Virus record (IMG/VR): IMGVR_UViG_3300012920_000225
Span: 1-26,277 of that record
Source: a virus
Length of the DNA stretch: 26,277 nt
Direction: 5' to 3' (one strand)
The translations under genes and the position numbers were made by a program. Shown one piece after another: positions 14,191-21,992 of the stretch. Position 1 is the first letter of the stretch, and each line of letters starts with the position of its first letter. The notes beneath the pieces were generated by a model. That model was not told the origin of the DNA. It made no database searches and was given only the letters and a program-made list of their open reading frames with translations.

Positions 14191-15594
14191 ATGTCAAAAG
14201 CTAACGAAAATGTCAGAAGTGCAGATAAAAAACCTGAAATGTACACTAAGCCAGATGGAAAACGTGGCGTTAGAATGGTTGCAGTAGATAGAGAAATTGT
14301 TAAAAAGGACGCTAAGACCGAAGGCGCGATGAAGCGTATGGCAACTTCTCAATCTAGTAAACCTGACAGGATGGCTGGAAAAGGTTTAGACACCTATAAG
14401 AAAAAACCAGCAGAAATTATTCGTAGTAAAAAGCCTATATATAAATTAGTTCGTGACACTCTTCCTCGATATGATCAAGCAAGACGTCAGGAAGAAGCAT
14501 ACATTGATCATAGATCTGACAAAATAGGCCCATCAAATGTAGGTATGACACATTCCAAAGCTGAAAAAGCACACAGAGATATGGCTTCTAAACTAGCGAG
14601 TAGTCATAAAAGAACAGATTTGCATAGTGGAAGGAACTCAGTTGGTGATGTAATTAAAATGCATAAAAATGCAGCAGATCAACACGCAAAAGCATTGCGA
14701 GCTCATAACGCTGGTAAACATAGTCAGGCAAGAAACCATGCTAATAAAGCATCAAAACATGGTACTGATATATTTAATGCACATGCAAATGCAATTGGTG
14801 ACGCGAAAAAACATTCTTCAGCAGGAGTAGATGCTGTAAGTCATTCTCATGATGCTGAAAAGCGTAGTATTGCTAGTAAAGAAGCACAAAAAAATCAAAG
14901 AGAATCTACAGTTTATGAAGCATACAAAGTAGGACAAACCGTTAAGCCTACTAAAGGACCACATGCTGGTCAAGATCATGAAGTTATTCATGTTCATGGT
15001 GATGGTTCATATAATATCAAGCCGAAAAACATGCCAGCAAGCAGAATCAGATATAGACTAGGTGCTGCTAGAGCTAAGCATAATGAGTTAAAAGAAGCGT
15101 TAAAGGTATCTGATGGTATGGGTGCATGGATAGATGATTTCTCTAAATCAGACGCACCACAGTTTAAAGGCAAAAACAAAAAAGAAAAAAGAGACATGGC
15201 AATAGCTGCTTATCTTTCTGCAAAGAAAAATGAATCTAAAGAAATCGAAGAAAAGAAAATCACTCTTAGTAGAAAGCAGATGGATAGAGCTTTAGCGAAG
15301 GCAAAGGCAAAACCAGCCAGTCAAGTATCTTTAGCAAAAGCACCTTTTAAAATTCCCTCTAAAGACAGTAAATTAGATGAAGATACTCATACTGTCGATA
15401 TTGATCATATGGGCGGTCACGATTCTAACGCTAAGAAGCACAATATAACTATTAAAAAGTCTAGCGGTACTGACTATGCACATAGTGCTACAGGTAAGAA
15501 AAAAGATCTTCAAAAATATTTAGTTAAACATTATGATGATCATGAGACTGCAAAAGAAATTCACCCAGAAGTTTTTAAAGGGCATAAATCATGA
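14191..15594 (+). CDS. Multi-segment basic, His-rich phage protein, likely virion
   Basis: This 467-residue protein is a chain of separate segments. Residues 1-60 include KKPEMYTKPDGKRGVRMV, a stretch I recall in cyanophage head-region proteins. Residues about 115-235 are a His/Ala-rich helix with repeated AxxH spacing (KAEKAHRDMA, AADQHAKALRAHNAG). A KOW/SH3-like beta segment follows (VGQTVKPTKGPHAGQDHEVIH, about 248-290), then LKVSDGMGAWIDDF and SDAPQFKGKNKKEKRDMAIA, again recalled from cyanophages. The end is a small His-rich domain (TVDIDHMGGHDSN). Internal VYEA and LKEA match (L/I/V)xE-A sites for a prohead protease. It overlaps the next gene by ATGA. Confidence 0.75.
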   Translation: MSKANENVRSADKKPEMYTKPDGKRGVRMVAVDREIVKKDAKTEGAMKRMATSQSSKPDRMAGKGLDTYKKKPAEIIRSKKPIYKLVRDTLPRYDQARRQEEAYIDHRSDKIGPSNVGMTHSKAEKAHRDMASKLASSHKRTDLHSGRNSVGDVIKMHKNAADQHAKALRAHNAGKHSQARNHANKASKHGTDIFNAHANAIGDAKKHSSAGVDAVSHSHDAEKRSIASKEAQKNQRESTVYEAYKVGQTVKPTKGPHAGQDHEVIHVHGDGSYNIKPKNMPASRIRYRLGAARAKHNELKEALKVSDGMGAWIDDFSKSDAPQFKGKNKKEKRDMAIAAYLSAKKNESKEIEEKKITLSRKQMDRALAKAKAKPASQVSLAKAPFKIPSKDSKLDEDTHTVDIDHMGGHDSNAKKHNITIKKSSGTDYAHSATGKKKDLQKYLVKHYDDHETAKEIHPEVFKGHKS

Positions 15595-15944
15595 AGTTTA
15601 AAAGTTATATGGAAGAAGAAATAGATCTAACTTGTGAAAACTGTGATCTGTACGAAGATATGGAAATAACAGAAGCAGAGTATCAAGGGAAAAAGGTTAA
15701 ACTGAATGATCCTATTCGTACTTCTGAGAATCCAAATAAAAAGTTTAAAGTTTATACTATGGGCCCAAATGGAAAAGTTGTAGTTGTAAGATTTGGTGAT
15801 CCAAATATGGAAATCAAAAGAGATGATCCTGCGCGGCGTAAGAGCTTTAGAGCTCGCCACAATTGTGATAATCCTGGCCCTAAGTATAAAGCTAGATATT
15901 GGTCATGTTACCAATGGCGTGGATCATCAAAGGTAGATAACTAA
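15591..15944 (+). CDS. Conserved phage protein with leader-like N-terminus
   Basis: The 117-residue protein starts MKFKSYMEEE and then an acidic, Cys-containing segment to about residue 28, ending ITEA, which fits a gp21-type site (I-T-E before A29). The mature domain starting EYQGKKVKLNDPIRT and including FGDPNMEIKRDDP, ARHNCDNPGPKYKARYWSC is a family I recall from many tailed phages, with no clear enzymatic role. Four Cys at NC, CE, HNC and SC could bind metal. It overlaps neighbours by 4 bases upstream and 1 base downstream. Confidence 0.82.
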   Translation: MKFKSYMEEEIDLTCENCDLYEDMEITEAEYQGKKVKLNDPIRTSENPNKKFKVYTMGPNGKVVVVRFGDPNMEIKRDDPARRKSFRARHNCDNPGPKYKARYWSCYQWRGSSKVDN

Positions 15945-16171
15945 TGATTAAGTTTAGAGATTTTGTAGAAGGTTCTGAAACTTGGGAAGCAGGTTATAAG
16001 CGTAGAGTTGTAAAGACAACGAAACCTGAACACAAGAAAAAAGGACATAACTGGCGGATTAAAGGTAAAGATCGTCCTGAAATCTCTATAAAGTTATATA
16101 AAGAAAAGCCATCACAATCTGAATTTAATAAGCAAATGAAAAGAGTTGCTGGACACGAGTTCGGAGGATAG
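15944..16171 (+). CDS. Small basic phage protein with leader-like N-terminus
   Basis: The 75-residue protein begins MIKFRDFVEG, similar to the leaders of neighbouring genes, with FVE as a weaker cleavage site. The rest is basic: GHNWRIKGKDRPEISIKLY and SEFNKQMKRVAGHEF are, as I recall, conserved across phages with unknown function. Its last codons carry the GGAGG ribosome site of the next gene, so the two are coupled. Confidence 0.78.
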   Translation: MIKFRDFVEGSETWEAGYKRRVVKTTKPEHKKKGHNWRIKGKDRPEISIKLYKEKPSQSEFNKQMKRVAGHEFGG

Positions 16172-16172
16172 T

Positions 16173-16451
16173 ATGGCTGAAAGTACTGTTAAAAGATTAG
16201 ATAGAATAGAAGAAAAGCTGGACAGAATGGGTGAAGTTCTAGTTGCACTAGCTCGTTTCGAAGAAAAGATGGAAGCTTATAATGAGTATAGAGAAAACTC
16301 TTGGAATAGAATGAATAAGTTTTCAGAAAAGCTAGATGCAATCGAAAAGAAAGTTGAAGAAAACGCTCATACTGTAAAGATTATAAATAAACTAGTATAC
16401 GCAGCAGTAATTGCTGCTATTGGGACTTTTGTAGCCCAAATGTGGATGTAA
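16173..16451 (+). CDS. Coiled-coil membrane protein, XhlA-like
   Basis: The ATG at 16173 is chosen because GGAGG lies 5 bases upstream; the longer frame from 16146 starts inside the preceding gene. The 92-residue protein is a charged heptad coiled coil from about 3 to 70 (VKRLDRIEEKLDRMGEVLV) followed by one membrane span at the C-terminus (about 72-90, LVYAAVIAAIGTFVAQMW). This tail-anchored coiled-coil form resembles the XhlA family found beside phage holins, but no holin is adjacent. A lysis or membrane role is inference. Confidence 0.75.
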   Translation: MAESTVKRLDRIEEKLDRMGEVLVALARFEEKMEAYNEYRENSWNRMNKFSEKLDAIEKKVEENAHTVKIINKLVYAAVIAAIGTFVAQMWM

Positions 16452-16461
16452 GGAGAAAGAG

Positions 16462-17085
16462 ATGTCCAAAATTACTGATAATTTACGGGCCGCGTATCAA
16501 GAGGTCCAAGAAAAATTAAAAGGTGGCCAACATAAATTGGATCACGATGGCGACGGAGATATCGACGGTAAAGATTTCGCTATGCTTCGGGCTAAAAAGA
16601 AAAAGACAGAGAAAGTAGACGAAGCTGAAAAAGTTAATGAGCTAAGTCCTGATAAAATGAAACAGTACAGAAAAAAAGCTGCAGCTGACATTGTAAAGAG
16701 AGATGCTCAAAAAGATATTGCCACAGCAAGATTTAAAAGAGACCATCCGCATATAGATCTTGATACAACAGATCATGATGCAAAAACTAAAATGCGTAAA
16801 GGTTATAGAAAATTAGCTAAAGCCAAAATGATGTCTGCTGAAGCATACGAAGGTGTACCAGCTGCAACACATAAAGGTTATCAAGATCCTCAAGGTGTAG
16901 GACTATCTCCATCAGCTAAAGCTCAACTCGCAAAGAAGACACCAACTGCTGAACCAACAGATGCACCTAAGGTAAATGATAAAAATTTCAAAGACTTTAG
17001 AAAAGGTTTAAAAACTGCTCCTAAAAGGAATGGTGATAACGCCAAAGGTGATAAGACCGTTATTTCACCAGCTACAAAAGCTTAA
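16462..17085 (+). CDS. Phage protein with an EF-hand/dockerin-type calcium loop
   Basis: The 207-residue protein has AGGAG 6 bases before its ATG. Residues 1-20 are a helix (ITDNLRAAYQEVQEKL). Then DHDGDGDIDGKD at 27-38 is a complete 12-residue calcium loop: Asp at positions 1, 3, 5, 7, 9 and 12, Gly at 6 and Ile at 8, the form typical of dockerin and bacterial EF-hand repeats. The remaining 165 residues are basic, helical then disordered, rich in Lys, Ala, Thr and Pro. There is a single loop, whereas EF-hands usually pair, so it may dimerise. I recall similar N-termini in cyanophage head-region genes. Likely virion-associated. Confidence 0.78.
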   Translation: MSKITDNLRAAYQEVQEKLKGGQHKLDHDGDGDIDGKDFAMLRAKKKKTEKVDEAEKVNELSPDKMKQYRKKAAADIVKRDAQKDIATARFKRDHPHIDLDTTDHDAKTKMRKGYRKLAKAKMMSAEAYEGVPAATHKGYQDPQGVGLSPSAKAQLAKKTPTAEPTDAPKVNDKNFKDFRKGLKTAPKRNGDNAKGDKTVISPATKA

Positions 17086-17096
17086 GGAGAGAAAGA

Positions 17097-17468
17097 ATGA
17101 ATACTGGAGATAAAACACTAAATGCATTAGTTGATGCATATAAAAGTATGCAGCTCCATGAAGACATTAAAATGCATAATGCTATGGCAAGTTCTCATGA
17201 TCACCATGCTGTTAGACATGAAAGTGAAGCTACTAACAGTGATGATCATGAGCATTCATCAGATCATGACTATGCTAGTGGTGAACATACTGACGCTGAA
17301 AAAGCACATAAAGCTGCTGCTGATGCTCACAAAAAACATGGTGCAGGTTCTGAACAATATAAATCTGCTGCTGCTAAAGCAAAAGCTGCTACAGCAAACG
17401 CAAAAGATGCAGCATCAGGAGTTAAGTTTAAGCACGTGTCCAAGCCTAATCCTATGCCTAAACATTAA
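17097..17468 (+). CDS. His/Ala-rich helical protein
   Basis: AAGGAG lies 7 bases before the ATG. The 123-residue product contains about 15 His, grouped as SSHDHHAVRH and DDHEHSSDHD, then an Ala/Lys-rich helix (AEKAHKAAADAHKKHG) and a basic end. It shares the AEKAHxxxA-type repeat with the middle of the 14191 protein, so the two may be related by duplication. Such His clusters could bind metal or react to pH; this is inference. A second open frame of the same length overlaps it in another frame but has only low-complexity Leu/Met-rich sequence. Confidence 0.72.
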   Translation: MNTGDKTLNALVDAYKSMQLHEDIKMHNAMASSHDHHAVRHESEATNSDDHEHSSDHDYASGEHTDAEKAHKAAADAHKKHGAGSEQYKSAAAKAKAATANAKDAASGVKFKHVSKPNPMPKH

Positions 17469-17488
17469 AAACATACAGTGCTTTCATA

Positions 17489-17869
17489 ATGAAAATTTTT
17501 GATGAAGTAAATGATGAAAACTTCATGCTTTTTGCTGCTAGACATTATTATAACCCTAAGTGCATTGACATAGATGAGTTTTATGAAGATCTAAATAGGT
17601 TTAAATATATTAAAAGATTACTCAATCGTTATATCTCGTCTGGTGAACTAGCTGAAAGATTGATATTAAATCATGTAATAGTGATATTTAATGCTTTTGA
17701 CGTTAAACCTACGTTGAAAATGTTAGAACATAAACTAAATAAAGAACAGTGGAAAATAATAAAACCATTTTTAGTTTTTTTACGACACATAAAGAATGAT
17801 GAATATATTGACATACCTATGGATAAGCTTGTAATAGAAAAATTAAGGAAGATACAGTGGGAATCGTAA
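17489..17869 (+). CDS. Conserved T4-like phage protein (DUF7207-like)
   Basis: The 126-residue protein is all helical, with MKIFDEVNDENFMLFAARH, YYNPKCIDIDEFYEDL and RFKYIKRLLNRY near the N-terminus and LILNHVIVIFNAFDV in the middle. I recall this as a strongly conserved small protein of T4-like phages, tentatively DUF7207, encoded just upstream of the protein that follows here as well. No catalytic residues are evident. It overlaps the GTG start of the next gene by 13 bases. Confidence 0.82.
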   Translation: MKIFDEVNDENFMLFAARHYYNPKCIDIDEFYEDLNRFKYIKRLLNRYISSGELAERLILNHVIVIFNAFDVKPTLKMLEHKLNKEQWKIIKPFLVFLRHIKNDEYIDIPMDKLVIEKLRKIQWES

Positions 17870-18429
17870 AAAGAGCAGCTGATTTAGCATTTACTTTTAG
17901 ATTTTTAAGAATGCTTGTTATGGATTGGAAGAATTGGGATGCTTACAAGTTAGGCATAATAGATGAAAAAGGTAAGAGGCAGAAGAGCGTTAAGTTAGAT
18001 AACGATGAAAAGAAGTCTGCATATACACCATTTGTCAGACTAGCTGCTAATGTAAAGCGAATCGTAGGTCAAAACAAGTTAACTTCTTTAGCATCAGCGT
18101 TATTTCTGATAAAAGAAAAGCATAACGTTTCAGACAAAGAACTGATAAAGATACTTAAAGAGTGTAATTTAGAAGTAGTAGATTTTTTATCAGAAGCAAC
18201 ACAGTGGTTTTTGTTAGAAGACAAAAGAATATCACCTGGCATATACAGAATTAGATCTGAAAAAATATTAAACAATACTTTTGAGCAAATAGTGCAGGAA
18301 AAAGATCAAATAAAGATTGACAATAAAGCTTTTCCTGTAGGTGAATTATTTGGTGTAGATATTTATGAAGCTATTCACTTAAGATCTAATCAAAAAATAT
18401 ATGTCTCAGTAGGAGAATTATCTAAATGA
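17857..18429 (+). CDS. Conserved T4-like phage protein with GTG start
   Basis: The start is a GTG at 17857 with AAGGA 7 bases upstream, inside the preceding gene. The 190-residue protein contains VKRAADLAFTFRFLRMLVMDW, AYKLGIIDEKGKRQ, and SALFLIKEKHNVSD, stretches I recall from marine and enteric T4-like phages. It is helical with a beta-rich end (SPGIYRIRSEKIL, VDIYEAIHLRSNQKIYV). Function unknown; its fixed partnership with the previous gene suggests a shared role, possibly in the head. It overlaps the next start by ATGA. Confidence 0.82.
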   Translation: MGIVKRAADLAFTFRFLRMLVMDWKNWDAYKLGIIDEKGKRQKSVKLDNDEKKSAYTPFVRLAANVKRIVGQNKLTSLASALFLIKEKHNVSDKELIKILKECNLEVVDFLSEATQWFLLEDKRISPGIYRIRSEKILNNTFEQIVQEKDQIKIDNKAFPVGELFGVDIYEAIHLRSNQKIYVSVGELSK

Positions 18430-18677
18430 AGAAGAGACCAGGACTATGGGCAAATATGCGTAAGAGACGAGCTGAAGGGAAACCTAAGCTAAAGCCCGGC
18501 GATAAGAATTATCCAAAGACACTAAACATAGAAGAAGTTCCAGCTGGAGCAAACACTGCTTCTATTCCAAATCCTGCTACCACAGCTGCAGTTCCGATAA
18601 ATGTTACTGATAGGCGTAGAAGAAAAGACAAAACACCTGTTCTCTTAAAACGTTTTCGAAAGTTCATTGATGGCTAA
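18426..18677 (+). CDS. Small basic phage protein (PGLWANMRKRRAEG type)
   Basis: The 83-residue protein begins KKRPGLWANMRKRRAEGKP, a motif I recall in many T4-like phages as 'RPGLxANIxxKRxR', followed by LKPGDKNYPKTL, a flexible Ala/Thr/Pro middle and a basic end (DRRRRKDKTPVLLKRFRKFI). It probably binds nucleic acid or another acidic partner. It overlaps the preceding stop by 4 bases and the inner spanin by 8 bases. Confidence 0.78.
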   Translation: MKKRPGLWANMRKRRAEGKPKLKPGDKNYPKTLNIEEVPAGANTASIPNPATTAAVPINVTDRRRRKDKTPVLLKRFRKFIDG

Positions 18678-19119
18678 GCTTTACTTGATGATAATTGTTT
18701 TAGGAATTGTAAGCAGCGTTGGTTACGCTGCTAAGTCTTATTACGAATGGTCACAGGAAACTATAACAACTTTACGAGAAAATAATGTAAAGTTAAAAAG
18801 TGCTGCAGAAACTCTTCAAGCTACTGTTGAAAAGATGACTGCAGACGCTGAAAAGAATGAAAAATTAAATAAAGATTTAAGTAAAAGATTACAACAATCA
18901 CAAGAACACCTAGACAAATTAAGAGGTGTGTTTGCAAAAATAGATTTGACTATGGAGGCATTAACAAATGCACAAGGACTGGAAGACCGAGTTAACAATG
19001 CGGTTAACAAACTTATTTCAAGAATCGAAAACGAAACTACTCCTGCTTCTGATGAGCCTGCTCCTACTGACGGGGTGTCTGGGGAGACCGACGGAACCGG
19101 AAGTAGTAGTACAGACTGA
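18670..19119 (+). CDS. Inner-membrane spanin (Rz-like)
   Basis: I start at the ATG 18670, one codon after an in-frame TTG. The 149-residue protein has an N-terminal signal-anchor at about 3-21 (KLYLMIIVLGIVSSVGYAA) and a long heptad periplasmic domain (about 25-115), ending in a Thr/Pro/Ser/Gly-rich tail. This is the form of an i-spanin, which links to an outer-membrane lipoprotein to fuse the two membranes at lysis. The gene for that lipoprotein lies partly inside this one in another frame, which is strong support. No endolysin or holin is adjacent. Confidence 0.85.
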   Translation: MAKLYLMIIVLGIVSSVGYAAKSYYEWSQETITTLRENNVKLKSAAETLQATVEKMTADAEKNEKLNKDLSKRLQQSQEHLDKLRGVFAKIDLTMEALTNAQGLEDRVNNAVNKLISRIENETTPASDEPAPTDGVSGETDGTGSSSTD

Positions 19120-19381
19120 GTATCAAGAACAAAACATTCCAATTCAGGAACGACCTAAGGCAGTAAAGTTTCCTCCAGTAGATTGGTTTGTAATTACAGA
19201 AGAAAATTTAGAAGAAAAGTTAGCTGAGATTGAAGGCAAGACCGGCAATTTAGTAATGTTTACTATTACGCCAAAAGGCTATGAAAACTTAGCTTTAGGT
19301 ATTGCTGAACTTCGTCGTTATGTTAAAGATCAACAAGCCATCATAGCATACTATGAGGAGGCCTTAACAAAAGAGGAATGA
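18968..19381 (+). CDS. Outer-membrane spanin lipoprotein (Rz1-like), overlapping the inner spanin gene
   Basis: The frame begins inside the i-spanin gene, with GGAGG at 18954-18958, 9 bases before the ATG at 18968 (18998 is an alternative). The 137-residue protein has a Leu-rich signal (about 23-34) and a lipobox LTGC at 34-37, so Cys37 should be lipid-modified. The mature part has Pro-rich sequence (RPTEPE, IPIQERPK, FPPVDW) and a C-terminal domain with YENLALGIAELRRYVKDQQAIIAYYEE, a stretch I recall from Rz1-like proteins of marine podo- and myoviruses. It overlaps the partner by 152 bases and continues 262 bases past its stop. Confidence 0.86.
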   Translation: MHKDWKTELTMRLTNLFQESKTKLLLLLMSLLLLTGCLGRPTEPEVVVQTEYQEQNIPIQERPKAVKFPPVDWFVITEENLEEKLAEIEGKTGNLVMFTITPKGYENLALGIAELRRYVKDQQAIIAYYEEALTKEE

Positions 19382-19382
19382 C

Positions 19383-19508
19383 ATGATAGGACCAGTAAGG
19401 ACATGCAAAAACTGTGGACATAAGTGCCACTGCTATTCACCAAACTGTGAAGACTGTGTAAATGATGTATGTACAAACTGTGACTGTGAGGATAAGCATA
19501 ATGAATGA
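19383..19508 (+). CDS. 41-residue Cys-rich zinc-ribbon-like protein
   Basis: The ATG at 19383 follows the spanin stop by 1 base, with GAGGAATGAC region as ribosome site. The 41 residues contain nine Cys in CxxC-type pairs (TCKNCGHKCHCYS, NCEDC, VCTNCDC). Such a peptide must bind zinc or an iron-sulfur cluster to fold. I recall similar CKNCGHxCHC mini proteins in cyanophages. It overlaps the next start by 8 bases and lies upstream of the class II RNR gene. Confidence 0.72.
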   Translation: MIGPVRTCKNCGHKCHCYSPNCEDCVNDVCTNCDCEDKHNE

Positions 19509-19656
19509 TTTAAAATTTACTAGTTGCGGCGACTATATGAAAGATGTAGAAGAAGCAAAAAAAGAAGAAGAATTGAAAAAAGCGATTGATAATTTAAAAG
19601 GCACTCGCATGGATGATGCGTATTATTTTTTTAGACACAGAGAAAAAAATCAATAA
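19501..19656 (+). CDS. 51-residue charged protein, unknown function
   Basis: The chosen start is ATG 19501, which overlaps the end of the Cys-rich gene and has GAGGATAAG upstream; a longer frame from 19462 would read through that gene in another frame. The 51 residues are mostly a charged helix (EEAKKEEELKKAIDNLKGT) ending YYFFRHREKNQ. No family recognised. It is the last gene before the RNR promoter. Confidence 0.6.
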   Translation: MNDLKFTSCGDYMKDVEEAKKEEELKKAIDNLKGTRMDDAYYFFRHREKNQ

Positions 19657-19696
19657 ATTGTTGTATTTTTTTTGTAAAAATACTATATATGGTATA

Positions 19697-19724
19697 TTTA
19701 CAATCTCGTATTTTAATATATAAT
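19697..19724 (+). promoter_or_regulatory. Sigma70-like promoter of the RNR gene
   Basis: TTTACA at 19697-19702 and TATAAT at 19719-19724 are 16 bases apart, in a 108-base AT-rich gap before nrdJ. The -10 matches the consensus fully; the TGn extension is absent. Transcription would start near 19731, about 34 bases before the ATG. Confidence 0.65.
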
Positions 19725-19764
19725 ACTAAAAGAAAAATAATCATATAAAGAAGAGGATACGATA

Positions 19765-21981
19765 ATGGCAACAGCATCTGTTGACACTAGAAAACTTTTG
19801 TCTGAAACTAAGTTTTTCGACAGCTATTCAAGATGGAATGATGATCAGAATAGATACGAATCTTGGGATGAAGCAGTAGATCGTGTGATGAGTATGCACG
19901 AAGGATTTTATAACGATAAACTTAATCATATAAAATCTTTTATAGAAGAAGCAAGGACTGCTTATAAGGAACAAAGAGTTTTAGGTGCTCAGAGAGCGTT
20001 GCAGTTTGGCGGCGAACAAATTCTAAAGCATCAAATGAGAATGTATAACTGCACTTCATCTTACGCAGATCGTGCAGCATTCTTCGGAGAAATATTTTAT
20101 ATTCTTCTATGTGGAGCAGGCGCAGGTTTTTCAGTTCAAAGCCACCACGTTGCTAAACTTCCTAAAATTCAAGCGAGAACAAAACAGCCTAAAACTCACG
20201 TTGTAGAAGATTCTATTGAAGGTTGGGCAACAGCAGTTGATGTCTTAATGTCTTCATATTTTATGGATGGCGGTAAACATCCAGACTATGCTGGCCGAAG
20301 AGTATATTTCGACTTATCACTTATACGTCCAAAAGGAGCTAAAATTTCTGGTGGATTTAAAGCACCTGGTCCTGACGGATTACGCTTAGCTCTAGACAAA
20401 ATAGAACATCTATTACAGTCTATTGTTATGGACAATAAAGCTCCAGTTATGTTAAGACCAATTCAAGTCTATGATATTGTTATGCACACAGCAGATGCAG
20501 TATTGTCAGGAGGTGTACGTCGTTCAGCTACGATCTGTTTGTTTTCTCCTGATGATGAAGAAATGATGAAAGCCAAAACAGGCAATTGGTTCATGGATAA
20601 TCCACAAAGAGGACGATCAAATAACTCAGCTGTCATTGTAAGAGATGAAACTACACCAGAAGAATTTGGTAACATTATGAAGTCAGTTAGAGAATTTGGA
20701 GAGCCTGGTTTTGTGTTTGTAGAGTCAAAGGAACACACTACAAATCCTTGTGTTGAAATCGGCATGTACCCTCAAATAAAAGGTAAATCAGGTTGGCAAG
20801 GTTGCAACCTCACAGAAATTAACGGAGGTTTATGTAACACTAAAGAAGATTTCTTCCAAGCATGTAGAGCTGCTTCAATACTAGGAACTTTACAAGCAGG
20901 CTACACAGATTTTAAATTTCTAGGACCAGTCGCAAAAGACATATTCGATAGAGAAGCATTGATAGGGGCTTCAATAACTGGATGGATGAATAATCCGGAT
21001 ATTTTATTTGATCCTGAAATTTTAGAGCAAGGAGCACAAATAGTCAAAGATACGAATAGAGAAGTAGCAAAAGCTATTGGCATTAATCCTGCAGCCAGAA
21101 CAACATGTGTAAAGCCTTCAGGCAACGCATCTGTTCTGCTTCAAACTGGTTCAGGTATTCATGCTGAACATTCTAGTATGTATATTCGTAACGTACAAAT
21201 GAATAAAGAATCCGAAGTTACACAAGCCGTGCAAAGAATAAATCCTCATATGGTTGAAGAGTCGGTGTGGTCAGCTGGTGGTACTGATGTAGTGATATCA
21301 TTTCCAATAGTTCCAAAAGAAGGTTCTATATTTAAAGATGAATTAGTAGGTGTGGATCATTTAGAAAAAGTAAAACTTGCTCAAAAACATTGGGTAAATG
21401 CTGGAACAAATGAAGAGTTGTGTGCTGACAAAGGAGTAAGACACAATGTTTCTAACACAATTATTGTAGATGATTGGGATGAAGTAGAAAGATATGTTTT
21501 TGAAAATAGACATTCCTTTGCTGGTATTTCATTTTTATCTGCGACTGGTGATAAAGACTTTAATCAAGCACCTAATACAGCAGTAATTTCGGCAAAAGAA
21601 ATGGTTGATAAATACGATACAGCAGCAATATTTGCTTCTGGTCTTGTTGTAGATGCACTGAACGCGTTTGATAATTTGTGGACAGCATGTTCAACAGCAC
21701 ATGGTTTTGGAGATGACATAACATTAGAGAGCGCAGAAAATGCTATGAAGCGAGATTGGATAAGAAGATTTAATAACTTCGCTAATAATTATTTAGATGG
21801 AGATGTTAAGAAGGCAGAGTATTGTTTGAAAGATTCGTATCTGCTGCACAAGTGGAACAAAATAAATAAAAACTTTAATCCAATAAATTGGATTGACGAC
21901 TTAACCGAGAAGCGTTACACTGAAGTAGATACAATGGGAGCCGCTGCCTGTGCAGGCGGAGCATGTGAAATTGATTTTTAA
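19765..21981 (+). CDS. nrdJ: Class II (adenosylcobalamin-dependent) ribonucleoside-triphosphate reductase
   Basis: The 738-residue protein equals in length the monomeric Lactobacillus-type RTPR. It makes deoxynucleotides from ribonucleoside triphosphates using coenzyme B12. Seen residues: Cys96 in MYNCTSS (redox pair member), NPCVE at 327-331 with Asn327, Cys329 (thiyl radical site) and Glu331, Cys347 in QGCNLTEIN, and the C-terminal CAGGAC with Cys729 and Cys734 that reloads the active site. KPSGNASVLLQTGSGIH fits the phosphate-binding region. AGAGGAT precedes the ATG. The protein needs no small subunit or oxygen, but depends on host or environmental B12. It has its own promoter and is flanked by mini Cys-rich proteins. 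Confidence 0.95.
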   Translation: MATASVDTRKLLSETKFFDSYSRWNDDQNRYESWDEAVDRVMSMHEGFYNDKLNHIKSFIEEARTAYKEQRVLGAQRALQFGGEQILKHQMRMYNCTSSYADRAAFFGEIFYILLCGAGAGFSVQSHHVAKLPKIQARTKQPKTHVVEDSIEGWATAVDVLMSSYFMDGGKHPDYAGRRVYFDLSLIRPKGAKISGGFKAPGPDGLRLALDKIEHLLQSIVMDNKAPVMLRPIQVYDIVMHTADAVLSGGVRRSATICLFSPDDEEMMKAKTGNWFMDNPQRGRSNNSAVIVRDETTPEEFGNIMKSVREFGEPGFVFVESKEHTTNPCVEIGMYPQIKGKSGWQGCNLTEINGGLCNTKEDFFQACRAASILGTLQAGYTDFKFLGPVAKDIFDREALIGASITGWMNNPDILFDPEILEQGAQIVKDTNREVAKAIGINPAARTTCVKPSGNASVLLQTGSGIHAEHSSMYIRNVQMNKESEVTQAVQRINPHMVEESVWSAGGTDVVISFPIVPKEGSIFKDELVGVDHLEKVKLAQKHWVNAGTNEELCADKGVRHNVSNTIIVDDWDEVERYVFENRHSFAGISFLSATGDKDFNQAPNTAVISAKEMVDKYDTAAIFASGLVVDALNAFDNLWTACSTAHGFGDDITLESAENAMKRDWIRRFNNFANNYLDGDVKKAEYCLKDSYLLHKWNKINKNFNPINWIDDLTEKRYTEVDTMGAAACAGGACEIDF

Positions 21982-21992
21982 GGAGAAATATA

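Noticed and set aside
17131-17502. Second + strand frame of equal length over the His-rich gene
   Set aside because: Its product is mostly Leu, Met and Lys without pattern, lacks a ribosome site, and the 17097 frame has a good AAGGAG and sensible composition.
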